Positions 49,655 through 60,781 of a stretch of DNA of 64,000 nucleotides are shown here, one piece after another (the first letter of the stretch is position 1; each line of letters opens with the position of its first letter). The notes under the pieces were generated by a model. The model saw nothing but the letters and a program-made list of their open reading frames with translations. It was not told the origin of the DNA and searched no databases. The position numbers and the translations under genes are program-made. Origin of the DNA: an uncultured Collinsella sp. Its GTDB lineage: Bacteria > Actinomycetota > Coriobacteriia > Coriobacteriales > Coriobacteriaceae. The stretch is taken from assembly GCA_958413895.1 (NCBI GenBank), contig CATYVQ010000007.1, positions 1 through 64,000 of the forward strand, read 5' to 3'.

Positions 49655-50902
49655 ATGGCAGCATCCGACATGATGTCCGCCCTGATGGAGCTTTGCCAGG
49701 AGAAGCACATCGACCAGCTCTACCTGATCGACCGCCTGGAGCAGTCGCTCGCCAAGAGCTATGCCGAGATCCTGCATCTTGAGTGGGGCGCCAAGGTGAC
49801 CATCGACCGCACCACCGGCAAGATCTACGTCTACCGCCTGGAGCCGATCGACGATTCCATGGACGAGGAGGGCAACTTCACCGAGTTCGAGGAGATCGAC
49901 GTCACCCCCAAGAACACGAGCCGCATCGCTGCCCAGCACGCCAAGGCCGAGATCAACGCCATCGTGCGTAATTCCGCCCGAGAGCAGATCTACGAGGAGT
50001 TCTCCGGCCGCATCGGTGACCTCATCAGCGGTACCGTGCTCCAGTCCACGCCCGACTTCACGATCGTCAAGATCCGCGAGGGCGTCGAGGCCGAGCTGCC
50101 GCACTTCGATCAGCGTCGTTACGAGAACGAGCGCAACGAGCGCCCGATGGGCGAGCGCTACCTGCACAACCAGCACATCAAGGCCGTGATCATCGACGTT
50201 CGCGACCCCAACTCCAACCTGCAGCCGGTTCGTGGCGAGCACAGCCGTCCGCCGATTGTCATCTCCCGTACCCACCCTGAGCTCATGCGTCGTCTGTTTG
50301 AGCAGGAGGTGCCCGAGATCTATGAGGGCACCGTCCAGATCAAGTCGATCGCCCGCGAGCCCGGCCAGCGCTCCAAGGTCGCCGTCCACTCGCTCGATGA
50401 CCGTCTGGATCCCGTGGGCGCCTGCGTCGGCCCCAAGGGCAGCCGTGTTCGCGCTGTCGTGGGCGAGCTCCGTGGCGAGCGCGTCGACGTCATCCTTTGG
50501 GATGCCGATCCTGCCGTCTACGTCGCCAACGCCCTGTCGCCCGCCAAGGTCACCCGCGTCCTCATCGACGAGGAGAAGGCCTACGCCGGCGTCATCGTGC
50601 CCGACGACCAGTTGTCCCTCGCCATCGGCAAGGAGGGCCAGAACGCCCGCCTCGCCGCGCGCCTGACCGGCTGGCACATCGACATCAAGTCCGAGACGCT
50701 TGCCGCCGACATCCTCAAGAACGTTCCCGTTCACGAGGAGCCCGCCGCCGACCTGATCGGTGACGAGGAGGACGAGGACGTCCGCCGCTGCGAGTACGTG
50801 TCCGAGGACGGCATCCAGTGCCGCAACCAGGCTCGTCCCGGCTCCCGTTTCTGCGGTGTCCACGACACCGACGCCTTCGATGATGCGGAGGACCTGATCT
50901 AG
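49655..50902 (+). CDS. nusA: Transcription factor NusA with zinc-finger-like C-terminal tail
   Basis: 415 aa. Domains in order: N-terminal RNA-polymerase-binding domain (~1-130), S1 domain ('GDLISGTVLQSTPDFTIVKI', ~128-200), two KH domains ('DPVGACVGPKGSRVRAVVGE' near 255 and 'LAIGKEGQNARLAARLTG' near 325). After residue 370 comes an acidic stretch and then Cys379-x9-Cys389-x10-Cys400-x2-His403, a treble-clef-like zinc pattern ('GIQCRNQARPGSRFCGVHD'). This tail is not part of standard NusA. The usual ylxR gene between nusA and infB is absent. NusA acts in pausing, termination and antitermination. RBS GGAAGGAAAG. Confidence 0.94.
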   Translation: MAASDMMSALMELCQEKHIDQLYLIDRLEQSLAKSYAEILHLEWGAKVTIDRTTGKIYVYRLEPIDDSMDEEGNFTEFEEIDVTPKNTSRIAAQHAKAEINAIVRNSAREQIYEEFSGRIGDLISGTVLQSTPDFTIVKIREGVEAELPHFDQRRYENERNERPMGERYLHNQHIKAVIIDVRDPNSNLQPVRGEHSRPPIVISRTHPELMRRLFEQEVPEIYEGTVQIKSIAREPGQRSKVAVHSLDDRLDPVGACVGPKGSRVRAVVGELRGERVDVILWDADPAVYVANALSPAKVTRVLIDEEKAYAGVIVPDDQLSLAIGKEGQNARLAARLTGWHIDIKSETLAADILKNVPVHEEPAADLIGDEEDEDVRRCEYVSEDGIQCRNQARPGSRFCGVHDTDAFDDAEDLI

Positions 50903-50993
50903 CGCGCGGTTGCGCCGGGCGGGTCCCGGCGCGTCTCCCACGCTCGTTCAGTCTCTAGGCACCCAAGGTGCCAGAAAGGGTAGGTGAAGTCAT

Positions 50994-53708
50994 ATGGCAA
51001 AAGTCCGTGTGTCCACCCTGGCCAAAGAGTTCGGCATGACCTCCAAGGAACTGATGGGTCATCTCGCCGATATGAAGATTCCCGCTAAGTCCGCTTCCTC
51101 CACCTTGGAGGACGCTTATGTCGCTATGGTCCGCAAGCAGCTCGCCTCGGTGATCGAGGCCCGCGCCCAGGAAGTCGAGGCCGCCAAGCAGGCCGAGGAG
51201 CAGGCAGCTGCCGCCGAGGAGGCCGCTCGCGCCGCTGAGGCCGAGCGCGAGCGCATCGCCGCCGAGAAGGCCCGCGAGGAGGAGCGTCGCCAGTTCGCCG
51301 CAGCCCAGGCTGCCGAGGAGGCTGCCCGCGCCGAGGCCGAGGCCAAGAAGAAGGCCGAGCAGGAGCGCCTTGCCCGCGAGAAGGAGGAGGCTGCCCGCGA
51401 GGCCCAGCGCCGCGCCGTTCCCGCTTCCGACTCCGGTTCGCGTTTCCGTTCGCTGCTCGACCAGATCGCCGCACAGGAGACCGTGCTCAAGGAGAAGAAG
51501 GACGCCGAGGACAAGGCCAAGGCCGAGCGCGCCGCCGAGCGCGGTAACCGTCGTGGCGGCAACAACGACCGCCGCGGTGGCCGTCGTAACGATCGCAACG
51601 CTTCCGACAACAACTCCGAGCGCAACGCCTCCGAGAGCCGTCCGCACAGCCATCGCACCAACGCCAGCAACAACGTCGCTGCCGGCATGGACTTCCCCAA
51701 CCCCGACAAGCAGGGCAAGGGCAAGAAGCGCAAGGGCGGTCACAACAACGAAGAGGACCACTACAGCCGCATGGCTCGCGAGGCCGAGGAGTACAGCCGC
51801 GAGAAGGTGCTCGAGGAGGCTCGTGCCGCCGTCGAGGAGGCCTCTCGCGAGTCCACCGGTCGCCGCAAGAAGCGCAAGGAGAAGCGCGAGCGCGAGGCTG
51901 CCAAGGCTCAGGAGGAGCGCAAGATAGAGGAGGCGCTGGCCCAGGGCGTGAACCCCGAGGACCTCGACGTCATCAAGGTCTCCCAGGGCGTTACCGTCCA
52001 GGAGCTTGCCGAGGCGCTCGACGTTCCGGCCAACGACATCATCAAGCGCCTGTTCCTGCTGGGTACTCCGCTCACGATGACGCAGTCCATGTCCGACGAC
52101 CTTGTCGAGCTCGTTGCCGACGACCTGGGCCGTCAGATTAAGATCATCACCCCCGAGGAGGAGAACACCTTCTCGTTCTACGACGATCCCGCCGACCTTA
52201 AGCCGCGCGCCCCGGTCGTCACCGTCATGGGCCACGTCGACCACGGCAAGACGTCGCTGCTCGACGCCATCCGTCACACCGGCGTTGCTGCCGGCGAGGC
52301 GGGCGGCATTACGCAGGCCATCGGCGCTTCGCAGGTCATGATCAACGACCGCAAGATCACCTTTATCGATACCCCGGGTCACGCCACCTTTACGGCTATG
52401 CGTGCCCGTGGCGCCAAGGTGACCGACATCGTCATCCTGATCGTCGCCGCCGACGACGGCGTCATGCCCCAGACGGTCGAGTCGATTAACCACGCCAAGG
52501 CTGCCGGCGTACCCATCGTCGTTGCCGTCAACAAGATCGATAAGCCGGGCGCCAACCCCGACCGTGTGCGTCAGGAGCTCACCGAGTACGGCGTCATCCC
52601 CGAGGAGTGGGGCGGACAGAACATGTTCGTCAACATCTCGGCTAAGCAGAAGATCGGTATCGACGACCTTCTGGAGACCGTGCTGCTCCAGGCCGACGTG
52701 CTCGAGCTCAAGGCCAACCCGGACACCTTTGCCTCCGGCAACGTCCTTGAGGCCAAGCTCGACAAGGGCCGCGGCTCGGTCGCTACCGTGCTCGTGACCC
52801 GCGGTACCCTGCACGTGGGCGATACGCTGGTCGCCGGCCTTACCTACGGTCGCGTCCGCGCCATGCTCGACCCCAAGGGTCGCGCCGTCACCGAGGCTGG
52901 TCCCTCCGACGCCGTCGAGATCCTGGGCCTGCAGTCCGTGCCCAACGCCGGTGACGAGTTCCGCGTGTTCGAGGACGAGCGCGAGGCTCGTGCCCTGGCC
53001 GACGAGCGTTCGCTCAAGGCCCGTATCGAGGAGCAGAGCCGCGTCAAGCACGTCACGCTCGAGAACCTCTTCGAGACTATTGCCGACGCCGAGGTCAAGG
53101 AGCTCAACCTGATCATCAAGGCAGACGTCCAGGGTTCCATCGAGGCCCTTCAGGACTCGCTCGACAAGATGGATCAGTCCGAGGTTCGCATCAACACGAT
53201 CCACTCCGCTGTCGGCGCCATCAACGAGACCGACGTCGTCCTGGCCGACGCCTCCAACGCCATCATCATCGGCTTTGGCGTCCGTCCCGACGGTAAGGCC
53301 CGCTCCGCTGCCGAGCGCGAGGGCGTCGAGATCCGTTGCTACGACGTTATCTACAAGTGCCTCGAGGAGCTCGACGCCGCCCGTATCGGCATGCTCAAGC
53401 CCACCGAGGTCGAGGTCGCCACGGGTACCGCGACCGTCCTGGACACCTTCAAGGTGCCCAAAGTCGGTATCGCCGCCGGTGTCCGCGTCGAGGAGGGCGA
53501 GATCGCCGCGACCGATTCCGTGCGTCTGGTGCGCGACGGTATCGTGGTCTTCAACGGCAAGATCGCCTCGATGCGCCACTACAAGGACGAGGCCAAGAGC
53601 CTCAAGAGCGGTTCCGAGGGCGGCATTGGCCTGGAGAACTTCCAGGACATCAAGCCCGGCGACCAGATCGAGGGTTACCGCATCGACCAGGTTGCCCGTA
53701 CCGAGTAG
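50994..53708 (+). CDS. infB: Translation initiation factor IF-2
   Basis: 904 aa. IF2-N domain at the start ('RVSTLAKEFGMTSKELMGHL'), then a long charged Ala/Glu/Arg-rich region (~60-300, with an Arg/Asn/Gly stretch at ~180-235), a second IF2-N-like domain ('VQELAEALDVPANDIIKRLF'), and the GTPase with G1 GHVDHGKT (413-420), G3 'DTPGH', G4 'NKID'. Domains II, III and the fMet-tRNA-binding C-terminus are complete ('KVGIAAGVRVEEGEI'). It follows nusA after 91 bases, in which a small GGCACC/GGTGCC hairpin but no gene is seen. Confidence 0.96.
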   Translation: MAKVRVSTLAKEFGMTSKELMGHLADMKIPAKSASSTLEDAYVAMVRKQLASVIEARAQEVEAAKQAEEQAAAAEEAARAAEAERERIAAEKAREEERRQFAAAQAAEEAARAEAEAKKKAEQERLAREKEEAAREAQRRAVPASDSGSRFRSLLDQIAAQETVLKEKKDAEDKAKAERAAERGNRRGGNNDRRGGRRNDRNASDNNSERNASESRPHSHRTNASNNVAAGMDFPNPDKQGKGKKRKGGHNNEEDHYSRMAREAEEYSREKVLEEARAAVEEASRESTGRRKKRKEKREREAAKAQEERKIEEALAQGVNPEDLDVIKVSQGVTVQELAEALDVPANDIIKRLFLLGTPLTMTQSMSDDLVELVADDLGRQIKIITPEEENTFSFYDDPADLKPRAPVVTVMGHVDHGKTSLLDAIRHTGVAAGEAGGITQAIGASQVMINDRKITFIDTPGHATFTAMRARGAKVTDIVILIVAADDGVMPQTVESINHAKAAGVPIVVAVNKIDKPGANPDRVRQELTEYGVIPEEWGGQNMFVNISAKQKIGIDDLLETVLLQADVLELKANPDTFASGNVLEAKLDKGRGSVATVLVTRGTLHVGDTLVAGLTYGRVRAMLDPKGRAVTEAGPSDAVEILGLQSVPNAGDEFRVFEDEREARALADERSLKARIEEQSRVKHVTLENLFETIADAEVKELNLIIKADVQGSIEALQDSLDKMDQSEVRINTIHSAVGAINETDVVLADASNAIIIGFGVRPDGKARSAAEREGVEIRCYDVIYKCLEELDAARIGMLKPTEVEVATGTATVLDTFKVPKVGIAAGVRVEEGEIAATDSVRLVRDGIVVFNGKIASMRHYKDEAKSLKSGSEGGIGLENFQDIKPGDQIEGYRIDQVARTE

Positions 53709-53719
53709 GGGGTAGCGCT

Positions 53720-54130
53720 ATGAAGCAAACGCAGGCAACCCGCCGTCTGGGCGAGCAGCTTCGCGAGAAGCTCGGTTATATCCTGCTCTTTGAGGTTTCC
53801 GATCCGCGTCTCGACCTGGTTACTTTGACCGCGGTCGAGGTCGCGGTGGACCGTTCGTTCGCGCGTGTGTACGTGTCGTGCGATGCGAGCCGCTACGACG
53901 AGGTCATGGAGGCGCTCGCAAGCGCCAAGGGCCGCATTCGTAGCCTGTTGGCTCGCTCGCTCGATTGGCGTGTCACGCCCGAGCTCGATTTTCGCATCGA
54001 TCGCTCGACCGATGAGGCCGAGCGCATCACGCGTGCGCTGGAAAACGTTCCCGCCACGCTTGCGATCGAAAAGGACGAGGACGGCTATCCGATAGCGGAT
54101 GCCGCCCAGGAGGCAGCTTTAGATGACTAA
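53720..54130 (+). CDS. rbfA: Ribosome-binding factor A
   Basis: 136 aa. 'RRLGEQLREKLGYILLFEVS' and 'DPRLDLVTLTAVEVAVDRSF' give the KH-like RbfA fold; 'ARVYVSC' and 'LRRALARSLDWRVTPELDFR'-type segment ('SLLARSLDWRVTPELDFRID') complete it. It matures 16S rRNA in the 30S subunit. ATG 53720, 11 bases after infB, with GGGGGTAG just upstream; overlaps the next gene by 8 bases. Confidence 0.93.
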   Translation: MKQTQATRRLGEQLREKLGYILLFEVSDPRLDLVTLTAVEVAVDRSFARVYVSCDASRYDEVMEALASAKGRIRSLLARSLDWRVTPELDFRIDRSTDEAERITRALENVPATLAIEKDEDGYPIADAAQEAALDD

Positions 54131-55166
54131 TTCCGCCGACCTCGCCTCGTGCGAGTCTGCAGATATTCAGCGACGCATCCTCGAGCTCATCGAGGGTGCG
54201 TCCTCCATTGCGATTTCGGGACATACTTCTCCCGATGGCGACGCCTTGGGCTCCGTGTTGGGTCTGGGCCTTTCGCTCATGAAGTTTTTCCCCAACAAGG
54301 ACATTGCGCTGCTGCTGGCAGACGATGACCCGGTTCCGCGTATCTACCGCTTTATGGAAGGCTCCGATCGCCTGGTGCCGGCATCTGCGTACGCCGGCAA
54401 TCCTGACCTGTTCATCTCGGTGGACGTACCGGTCGTCGAGCGCCTCAATAATTCTGCCGAGGTGCTTCGTCGCTCCAAGCATGTGGTGTGCTTCGATCAT
54501 CATCCGGCGCGCGAGGAGTTTGCCGAGCTCAGTCTGAGGCGCGTCGATGCCGCGGCCTGCGCCATGATCATCGACCGTTTCTTGGACAATTGCGGCATTG
54601 TCGCACGTGACGGCGTCGCGACCTGCTTGCTGTGCGGCTTGGTGACCGACACCGGTCGTTTCCAGTACCAGAACGCCGATGCTGCCGCGTTCCATGCTGC
54701 TTCGCGCCTGGTGGCGCATGGCGCCAATCCGGCTCGTGTCGCACTCGAGGTCTATCAGAGCATGCGCGTCGAGTTTTTGCACCTCAAGTCCATTGTCATG
54801 GGCCGTATCAAGACGGTCGCGCACGGGCGCGTGGCGTATAGCTATGCCTTCCAGAGCGACCTTGAGGCCTGCGGCGTCACCTCGGATGAATGTGACGGTC
54901 TGGTCGATGTGGTGCGTTCGGTGATGGGCGTCGAGGTCTGCCTGTTCTTAAAGGGCATCGACGGCGATACCAAGGTGCGCGGCAACCTGCGCTCCAAGGG
55001 TGACCTCGATGTGTCCGAGATCGCTGCCAACTTTGGCGGTGGCGGGCATCATGCCGCCGCTGGCTTTTCCAACAACGGAACAATTCGCGAGACGCTCGCC
55101 GTGGCACTTCCCATGCTGGCCGAGCTGGTGGGGGAGGATCCCGCTTCGGTGACCGTCGAGCTTTAA
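54123..55166 (+). CDS. nrnA: DHH-family bifunctional oligoribonuclease/PAP phosphatase NrnA
   Basis: 347 aa. Motifs: 'ISGHTSPDGDALGS' (~32-45), DHH in 'CFDHHPAREEF' (~124), 'LCGLVTDTGRFQYQNAD' (~165) and the DHHA1 glycine-rich 'NFGGGGHHAAAGFS' (~302-315). It degrades short RNA fragments and 3',5'-bisphosphates. Position between rbfA and truB is the classic one in Gram-positive bacteria. Overlaps rbfA by 8 bases. Confidence 0.93.
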   Translation: MTNSADLASCESADIQRRILELIEGASSIAISGHTSPDGDALGSVLGLGLSLMKFFPNKDIALLLADDDPVPRIYRFMEGSDRLVPASAYAGNPDLFISVDVPVVERLNNSAEVLRRSKHVVCFDHHPAREEFAELSLRRVDAAACAMIIDRFLDNCGIVARDGVATCLLCGLVTDTGRFQYQNADAAAFHAASRLVAHGANPARVALEVYQSMRVEFLHLKSIVMGRIKTVAHGRVAYSYAFQSDLEACGVTSDECDGLVDVVRSVMGVEVCLFLKGIDGDTKVRGNLRSKGDLDVSEIAANFGGGGHHAAAGFSNNGTIRETLAVALPMLAELVGEDPASVTVEL

Positions 55167-55181
55167 CTTTTTGGATGGTAC

Positions 55182-56114
55182 ATGGCTCGTCGTACGCCTT
55201 CTCAACTGAATATGCTGCTCGCCGTCGATAAGCCGGTGGGCTGCACGTCCCACGATGTGGTCTCGCAATGCCGACGCGCCCTCCATGAGCGGCGCGTCGG
55301 CCATGCCGGCACGCTCGACCCCATGGCATCCGGCGTCATGGTGGTGGGCGTGGGCCAGGCTACTCGTCTGCTGGGCATGCTAACCCTCGATACCAAAAGC
55401 TATGTCGCCGACATCTCGTTTGGCGCCGAGACCAATACCGATGATGCGGAGGGCGAGGCGGTCCGCACGGTGGCTGTTGCCGACGAGCTCCGCGATCCTG
55501 CCTATGCTCGTGAGCGCTTGGCCGCCATGCTGGGCCCGCAGATGCAGGTGCCGCCGGCGTTTTCTGCTATCTCGGTCAATGGCGTTCGCGCCTACAAGTC
55601 TGCTCGCGAGGGCAATGCGGTGGACCTACCTCCGCGCCCCGTCGAGGTCTATGCCGCCGACCTGATCGCCGTGGGCGGCGAAGGTGATACGTGTGTGTGG
55701 ACCGTGACGTTCTCGGTGTGCAAGGGCACCTATATCCGTGCGCTCGCTCGCGACCTGGGCCACGCTTGCGATAGCGCCGCGCATATTTCCGCGCTGCGCC
55801 GCACGGCTTCCGGTGTTGTTTCCATTGGCGCTTGTCATGCGGTCGAGGAGCTTTCTCCCGAGTCCGCGGCTGGCTTTGCCCTGGATCCCATTGCGGCCCT
55901 GGGCGCCACACGTGTTGACTTGCCGGGCAATCTTGCCGACGACCTGCTCTGCGGCCGACGCATTCCCGTTGAGCGTGCGCTTGCCGATTTCGATTCCTCG
56001 AAGGCGCCGTTTGCGTTGGTGCTCGATGGGGGACTCAAGGCGCTCGCCCGCATTGAGGGCGGCCGCTTTGTCATGGAGCACGTGTTTCCGCAGGCAATCG
56101 GCGGTGTTCGATGA
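55182..56114 (+). CDS. truB: tRNA pseudouridine-55 synthase
   Basis: 310 aa. 'LLAVDKPVGCTSHDVVSQCR' and 'RVGHAGTLDPMASGVMVVGV' (catalytic Asp in GTLDPMASG, ~46-54), 'KSYVADISFGAETNTDDAEG', 'MQVPPAFSAISVNGVRAYKS' and 'CKGTYIRALARDLG' are the full TruB set. It makes psi55 in the T-loop of tRNAs. Starts 15 bases after nrnA; overlaps ribF as ATGA. Confidence 0.95.
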   Translation: MARRTPSQLNMLLAVDKPVGCTSHDVVSQCRRALHERRVGHAGTLDPMASGVMVVGVGQATRLLGMLTLDTKSYVADISFGAETNTDDAEGEAVRTVAVADELRDPAYARERLAAMLGPQMQVPPAFSAISVNGVRAYKSAREGNAVDLPPRPVEVYAADLIAVGGEGDTCVWTVTFSVCKGTYIRALARDLGHACDSAAHISALRRTASGVVSIGACHAVEELSPESAAGFALDPIAALGATRVDLPGNLADDLLCGRRIPVERALADFDSSKAPFALVLDGGLKALARIEGGRFVMEHVFPQAIGGVR

Positions 56115-57118
56115 TGTTGTCCGCTCGCGAGCTCGCGCGTGTCTTTTTCGCGGGCGAGTCGGACGAGGCTCGCATCGTTGCTGCCGATACGTTTAATGAG
56201 TGTGAGCACTTGGGTGCCGCTTCAATCGCCATTGGCGTGTTCGACGGCGTTCACCGTGGACACCAGGAACTCATCGAAGCGCTTGTCCGTGATGCCCGTG
56301 CCCATGGCTGTAAGGCGGTCGTGGTTACCTTCGATCCCGACCCGGACGTTGTGGTGAGCCCTTCGCCCGCTCAAAAATTGATGACGACGGCCGACCGTCT
56401 GCATGCCTTGGCTCAAACCGGGGTCGATGCGGTGGTGGCCGTTCCCTTTACGCCTGAGGTTGCGGCGCTTGACCATGTTGATTTTCTCTCGCTGGTGTCG
56501 CGTCTGGTCGACATTCGATCGATTCGCGTTGGCAGTGACTTTAGGCTGGGTTGTGGCGGTGCTTCTGGTGTTGCCGAGATGCGCTCCTGGGGTTCCGAGC
56601 ACGGCGTTGACGTGTATGGTCACGACCTGCTTTGCGAGGGCGGTGAGGCCATTTGCGCCACCCGCATTCGTCATGAGCTGGGACAGGGCCATGTGGAGCT
56701 TGCTGCTGGGTTACTCGGCCGTCCGTATATGGTGCGTGGCGGTGTTATTCGCGGCCGTCACGAGGGTTCTGGCATGGGCTTTCCCACGGCAAACTTGCAG
56801 GTTCCCGACGGCATTCAGGTGCCAGCCGATGGCGTGTATGAGGGTCTGGTGCTGGTCGATGACACCGCGTGGCCCGCTGCTGTGAACGTCGGCCTGCCGC
56901 CAACGTATGCTGACGATGCGGCATCTGCGCATCTCGAGGCTAATTTAATTGGTTATACGGGCGACCTGTACGGCGCTTCCGTTTCGCTGGCGTTTACGCG
57001 CTGGCTGCGTCCCTCGCGTGTGTTCGATTCGCTGGATGAGTTGATCGCGACCGTCGAGGGTAATATCGAGGATATTCGTCACAACTTGGGCGATCAGGGG
57101 GTGAGCATCCGTGATTAG
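56111..57118 (+). CDS. ribF: Bifunctional riboflavin kinase/FAD synthetase
   Basis: 335 aa. FAD synthetase half: 'IAIGVFDGVHRGHQELIEAL' (~39-58), 'VVVTFDPDPDVVV', 'IRVGSDFRLGCGGAS' . Riboflavin kinase half: 'VIRGRHEGSGMGFPTANLQV' (~213-232), 'GVYEGLVLVDD', 'AAVNVGLPPTY' and 'DLYGASVSLAFTRWLRPSRV'. It converts riboflavin to FMN and FAD. Gene order truB-ribF is typical. It overlaps dnaG by 8 bases. Confidence 0.94.
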   Translation: MMLSARELARVFFAGESDEARIVAADTFNECEHLGAASIAIGVFDGVHRGHQELIEALVRDARAHGCKAVVVTFDPDPDVVVSPSPAQKLMTTADRLHALAQTGVDAVVAVPFTPEVAALDHVDFLSLVSRLVDIRSIRVGSDFRLGCGGASGVAEMRSWGSEHGVDVYGHDLLCEGGEAICATRIRHELGQGHVELAAGLLGRPYMVRGGVIRGRHEGSGMGFPTANLQVPDGIQVPADGVYEGLVLVDDTAWPAAVNVGLPPTYADDAASAHLEANLIGYTGDLYGASVSLAFTRWLRPSRVFDSLDELIATVEGNIEDIRHNLGDQGVSIRD

Positions 57119-59219
57119 CGATGAGGAAAAAGACCAGGTACGCGCTGCGTCTGACCTGGTTGCCATCGTGCAGGAAACGGTCGAGCTCAAGCCTCGCGGC
57201 CATGAGTTTTGGGGATGCTGCCCCTTCCATGGCGAGAAGACGCCGTCCTTCCACATTATCCCCGCCACGCAGGTGTGGCATTGCTTTGGTTGCGGCGAGG
57301 GTGGCGACGTTTTCACGTATATCATGAAGCGCGAGAACCTGAGCTTTCCCGAGTCAATCCGTTACTTGGCCGATCGCGCGGGTATTGAGCTGCATGACAC
57401 CGGAGATCGCCGCGAGCGCGGCACCAAGCGTGCCCGCATCTACGATCTGTGCGCCGAGACCGCCCAGTTCTACCACACCATGCTCATGCGCGGTAAGGAC
57501 GGCCGTCCGCGCGAGTACTTTGCCAGCCGCGGCATGGGCGGCGACGTCTGCCGCCGCTACTGCCTGGGCTTTGCACCGGGCCGTAACGCGCTGGTGTCGC
57601 ACCTGTCCCAGGCGGGTTTTACCCCGCAGGAGATGATCGACGCCAACGTTGCCGTGAGTCGCGGGCGCGGGCAGCTTGCCGACCGCTTTTACGACCGCGT
57701 GATGTTCCCCATCTTTGACGAGCAGGGTCACAACATTGCCTTTGGCGGTCGCATTATGGGCGACGGCCAGCCTAAGTATCTCAACACCGCCGAGACGAGC
57801 GTGTTTCATAAAAAGCGAAACCTCTACGGCTTTAATTGGGCCAAGGAGTTTATCGTCGCGCAGGATACCGCCATCGTGGTAGAGGGCTATACCGATTGCA
57901 TCGCCTGCTGGGAGGCGGGGATTAAAAACGTTGTTGCCACGCTGGGCACCGCCCTCACGGAGCACCACGTCAAGACGCTCACTCGCTTTGCCAAGCGCAT
58001 CGTGTATATGTTCGACGGCGATGCAGCGGGCCAGAAGGCCGCCCGTCGCGCGATTCAGTTTATCGAGCAGGATTCCATGGACCTGCGCTGCGTGGTGCTC
58101 CCCGACGGCAACGACCCCATGGAGTTCATCACCGCACATGGTGGCGAGGCACTGCAGACGCGCATCGACGCTGCCGAGCCGCTTATGGACTTTGTCTACC
58201 GTTCGCTGCAGGAGTCGAGTGACATCACCACGCCGGGCGGTCGCGCTAAGGCGCTGGAAGATGCGCTGACGCTTATCTATCCGTTGCGCAACAGCTATAT
58301 GATCGACACGTACTTTATCCAGATTGCCGATCTGCTGGGTTTGGATCTGGAGACGGTGCGCGCGAGCTCGGGTCGTGTGTTTCGCGATGTCGCCAAGCGC
58401 GAGGATGCGGAACGACGTCGTGAGCAGAACTATGAGCGCCAACGGGCACAGACTGAGCGGTCCGGTAGCGCGGGCGGTCGGGCGTCGGGTTCTCGCGATG
58501 CCGGTCGCGGTGCTTGGGCATCGGGCGCGACGCCGCCGGTGTCCGCGCCGGTCGAAGAAGAGCCGTACGACTACGTCCCGCTCGATGCCTACGGCGCCGC
58601 GCCCGTGGAGGTCGTCGACGACCTGCCGCCGATCGATGTGCCTGATGGTATGGGCGCTGTGCCTGTGGCTGACGGTTCGGGCGCACCGGCTGCGGCGGCG
58701 CCGATGGTTCTTACCGATCTTGAACGCAAGTCCTTGGCAGGGGAGCGCGAGCTGTTGACGATGCTCACGAGCTACCCCGACCTGTTCCGCACGTATGCCG
58801 ACCGCATCTGCTCCATCGAGTGGGTTGACCCGCGTCACGAGTCCATTGCATGGGCCGTTCTGGCAACGCCGCCGGGAACCGATCCTGCAGCCTGCATGGA
58901 TGCGGCGCGCTCAGTGTGTCCCGATGCGGCAACGCTTGTGAGTGCCGGGCGCATCTCCGCGACGAGCAAGCACCCCACCGAGACGAACATCGTGTTTATG
59001 CTTGATACGCTTGAGCTCTACACCATCAAGCGTCGCATGCGTGCCGCACAGGCCAAGCTGCGCCAGGACCGTTCACTCGATGATGAGGCCCGTCGCGCGC
59101 TGACCGTGCAGGCCGCGCAGGATTCGCAACGTCAACGCGAACTGCAAAAGTCGATCGGCGGCGTGGCGGACCCGTTCCGTTTGATCGGCCTGGAGGCCGC
59201 GGGCACCGAACAAGCCTAG
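57111..59219 (+). CDS. dnaG: DNA primase
   Basis: 702 aa. CHC2 zinc finger (Cys37, His40, Cys58, Cys61 in 'CCPFHGEKTPSF' and 'HCFGCGEGGDVF'); catalytic core with 'FGGRIMGDGQPKYLNTAETS'; TOPRIM with 'AIVVEGYTDCIACWEAG' and 'YMFDGDAAGQKAARRA'. A long Arg/Gly/Pro/Ala-rich linker (~425-535) leads to the C-terminal helicase-binding domain. GTG start, overlapping ribF by 8 bases, RBS AGGGGG. With rpoD behind it, this is the conserved macromolecular-synthesis gene pair. Confidence 0.95.
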   Translation: MISDEEKDQVRAASDLVAIVQETVELKPRGHEFWGCCPFHGEKTPSFHIIPATQVWHCFGCGEGGDVFTYIMKRENLSFPESIRYLADRAGIELHDTGDRRERGTKRARIYDLCAETAQFYHTMLMRGKDGRPREYFASRGMGGDVCRRYCLGFAPGRNALVSHLSQAGFTPQEMIDANVAVSRGRGQLADRFYDRVMFPIFDEQGHNIAFGGRIMGDGQPKYLNTAETSVFHKKRNLYGFNWAKEFIVAQDTAIVVEGYTDCIACWEAGIKNVVATLGTALTEHHVKTLTRFAKRIVYMFDGDAAGQKAARRAIQFIEQDSMDLRCVVLPDGNDPMEFITAHGGEALQTRIDAAEPLMDFVYRSLQESSDITTPGGRAKALEDALTLIYPLRNSYMIDTYFIQIADLLGLDLETVRASSGRVFRDVAKREDAERRREQNYERQRAQTERSGSAGGRASGSRDAGRGAWASGATPPVSAPVEEEPYDYVPLDAYGAAPVEVVDDLPPIDVPDGMGAVPVADGSGAPAAAAPMVLTDLERKSLAGERELLTMLTSYPDLFRTYADRICSIEWVDPRHESIAWAVLATPPGTDPAACMDAARSVCPDAATLVSAGRISATSKHPTETNIVFMLDTLELYTIKRRMRAAQAKLRQDRSLDDEARRALTVQAAQDSQRQRELQKSIGGVADPFRLIGLEAAGTEQA

Positions 59220-59329
59220 ATGTTGTGGTCAACCAGCGTATTCTCGCCTATATCCAGTCTTCTTTTTGGGTATAGACGTCAATGTGTGTGCTAAAGTATT
59301 GAGTCCTGTGGACTATGAAGGGAGAATCT

Positions 59330-60679
<1,350 letters not shown>

Positions 60680-60690
60680 TCAAGCAAGAG

Positions 60691-60724
60691 GCGCCCTCAA
60701 GCACATCCGCTTGGGGGCGCTTTC
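60691..60724 (+). terminator. rpoD terminator
   Basis: GCGCCCTCAAGC (60691-60702) and GCTTGGGGGCGC (60709-60720) with one G-T pair, loop ACATCC, then TTTC. Confidence 0.85.
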
Positions 60725-60731
60725 ATGTAGA

Positions 60732-60773
60732 CATTGGGGACGTTCTTGAATGACTGGTCGTTTAAGAACGTCC
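60732..60773 (+). repeat. Palindromic element interrupted by the IS110 insertion
   Basis: The left arm CATTGGGGACGTTCTT (60732-60747) is complementary to AAGAACGTCC (60764-60773) joined with CCCAATG beyond the IS110 element (62186-62192). Without the insertion the two arms would pair over 15-16 bases around a 16-base loop, a REP-like or terminator-like stem-loop. Confidence 0.75.
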
Positions 60774-60781
60774 ATTACAGT

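Noticed and set aside
50955..53579. 874-codon minus-strand open frame opposite infB
   Set aside because: Antisense shadow of IF-2. The translation is low-complexity Leu/Gly/Val/Asp repeats without a domain.
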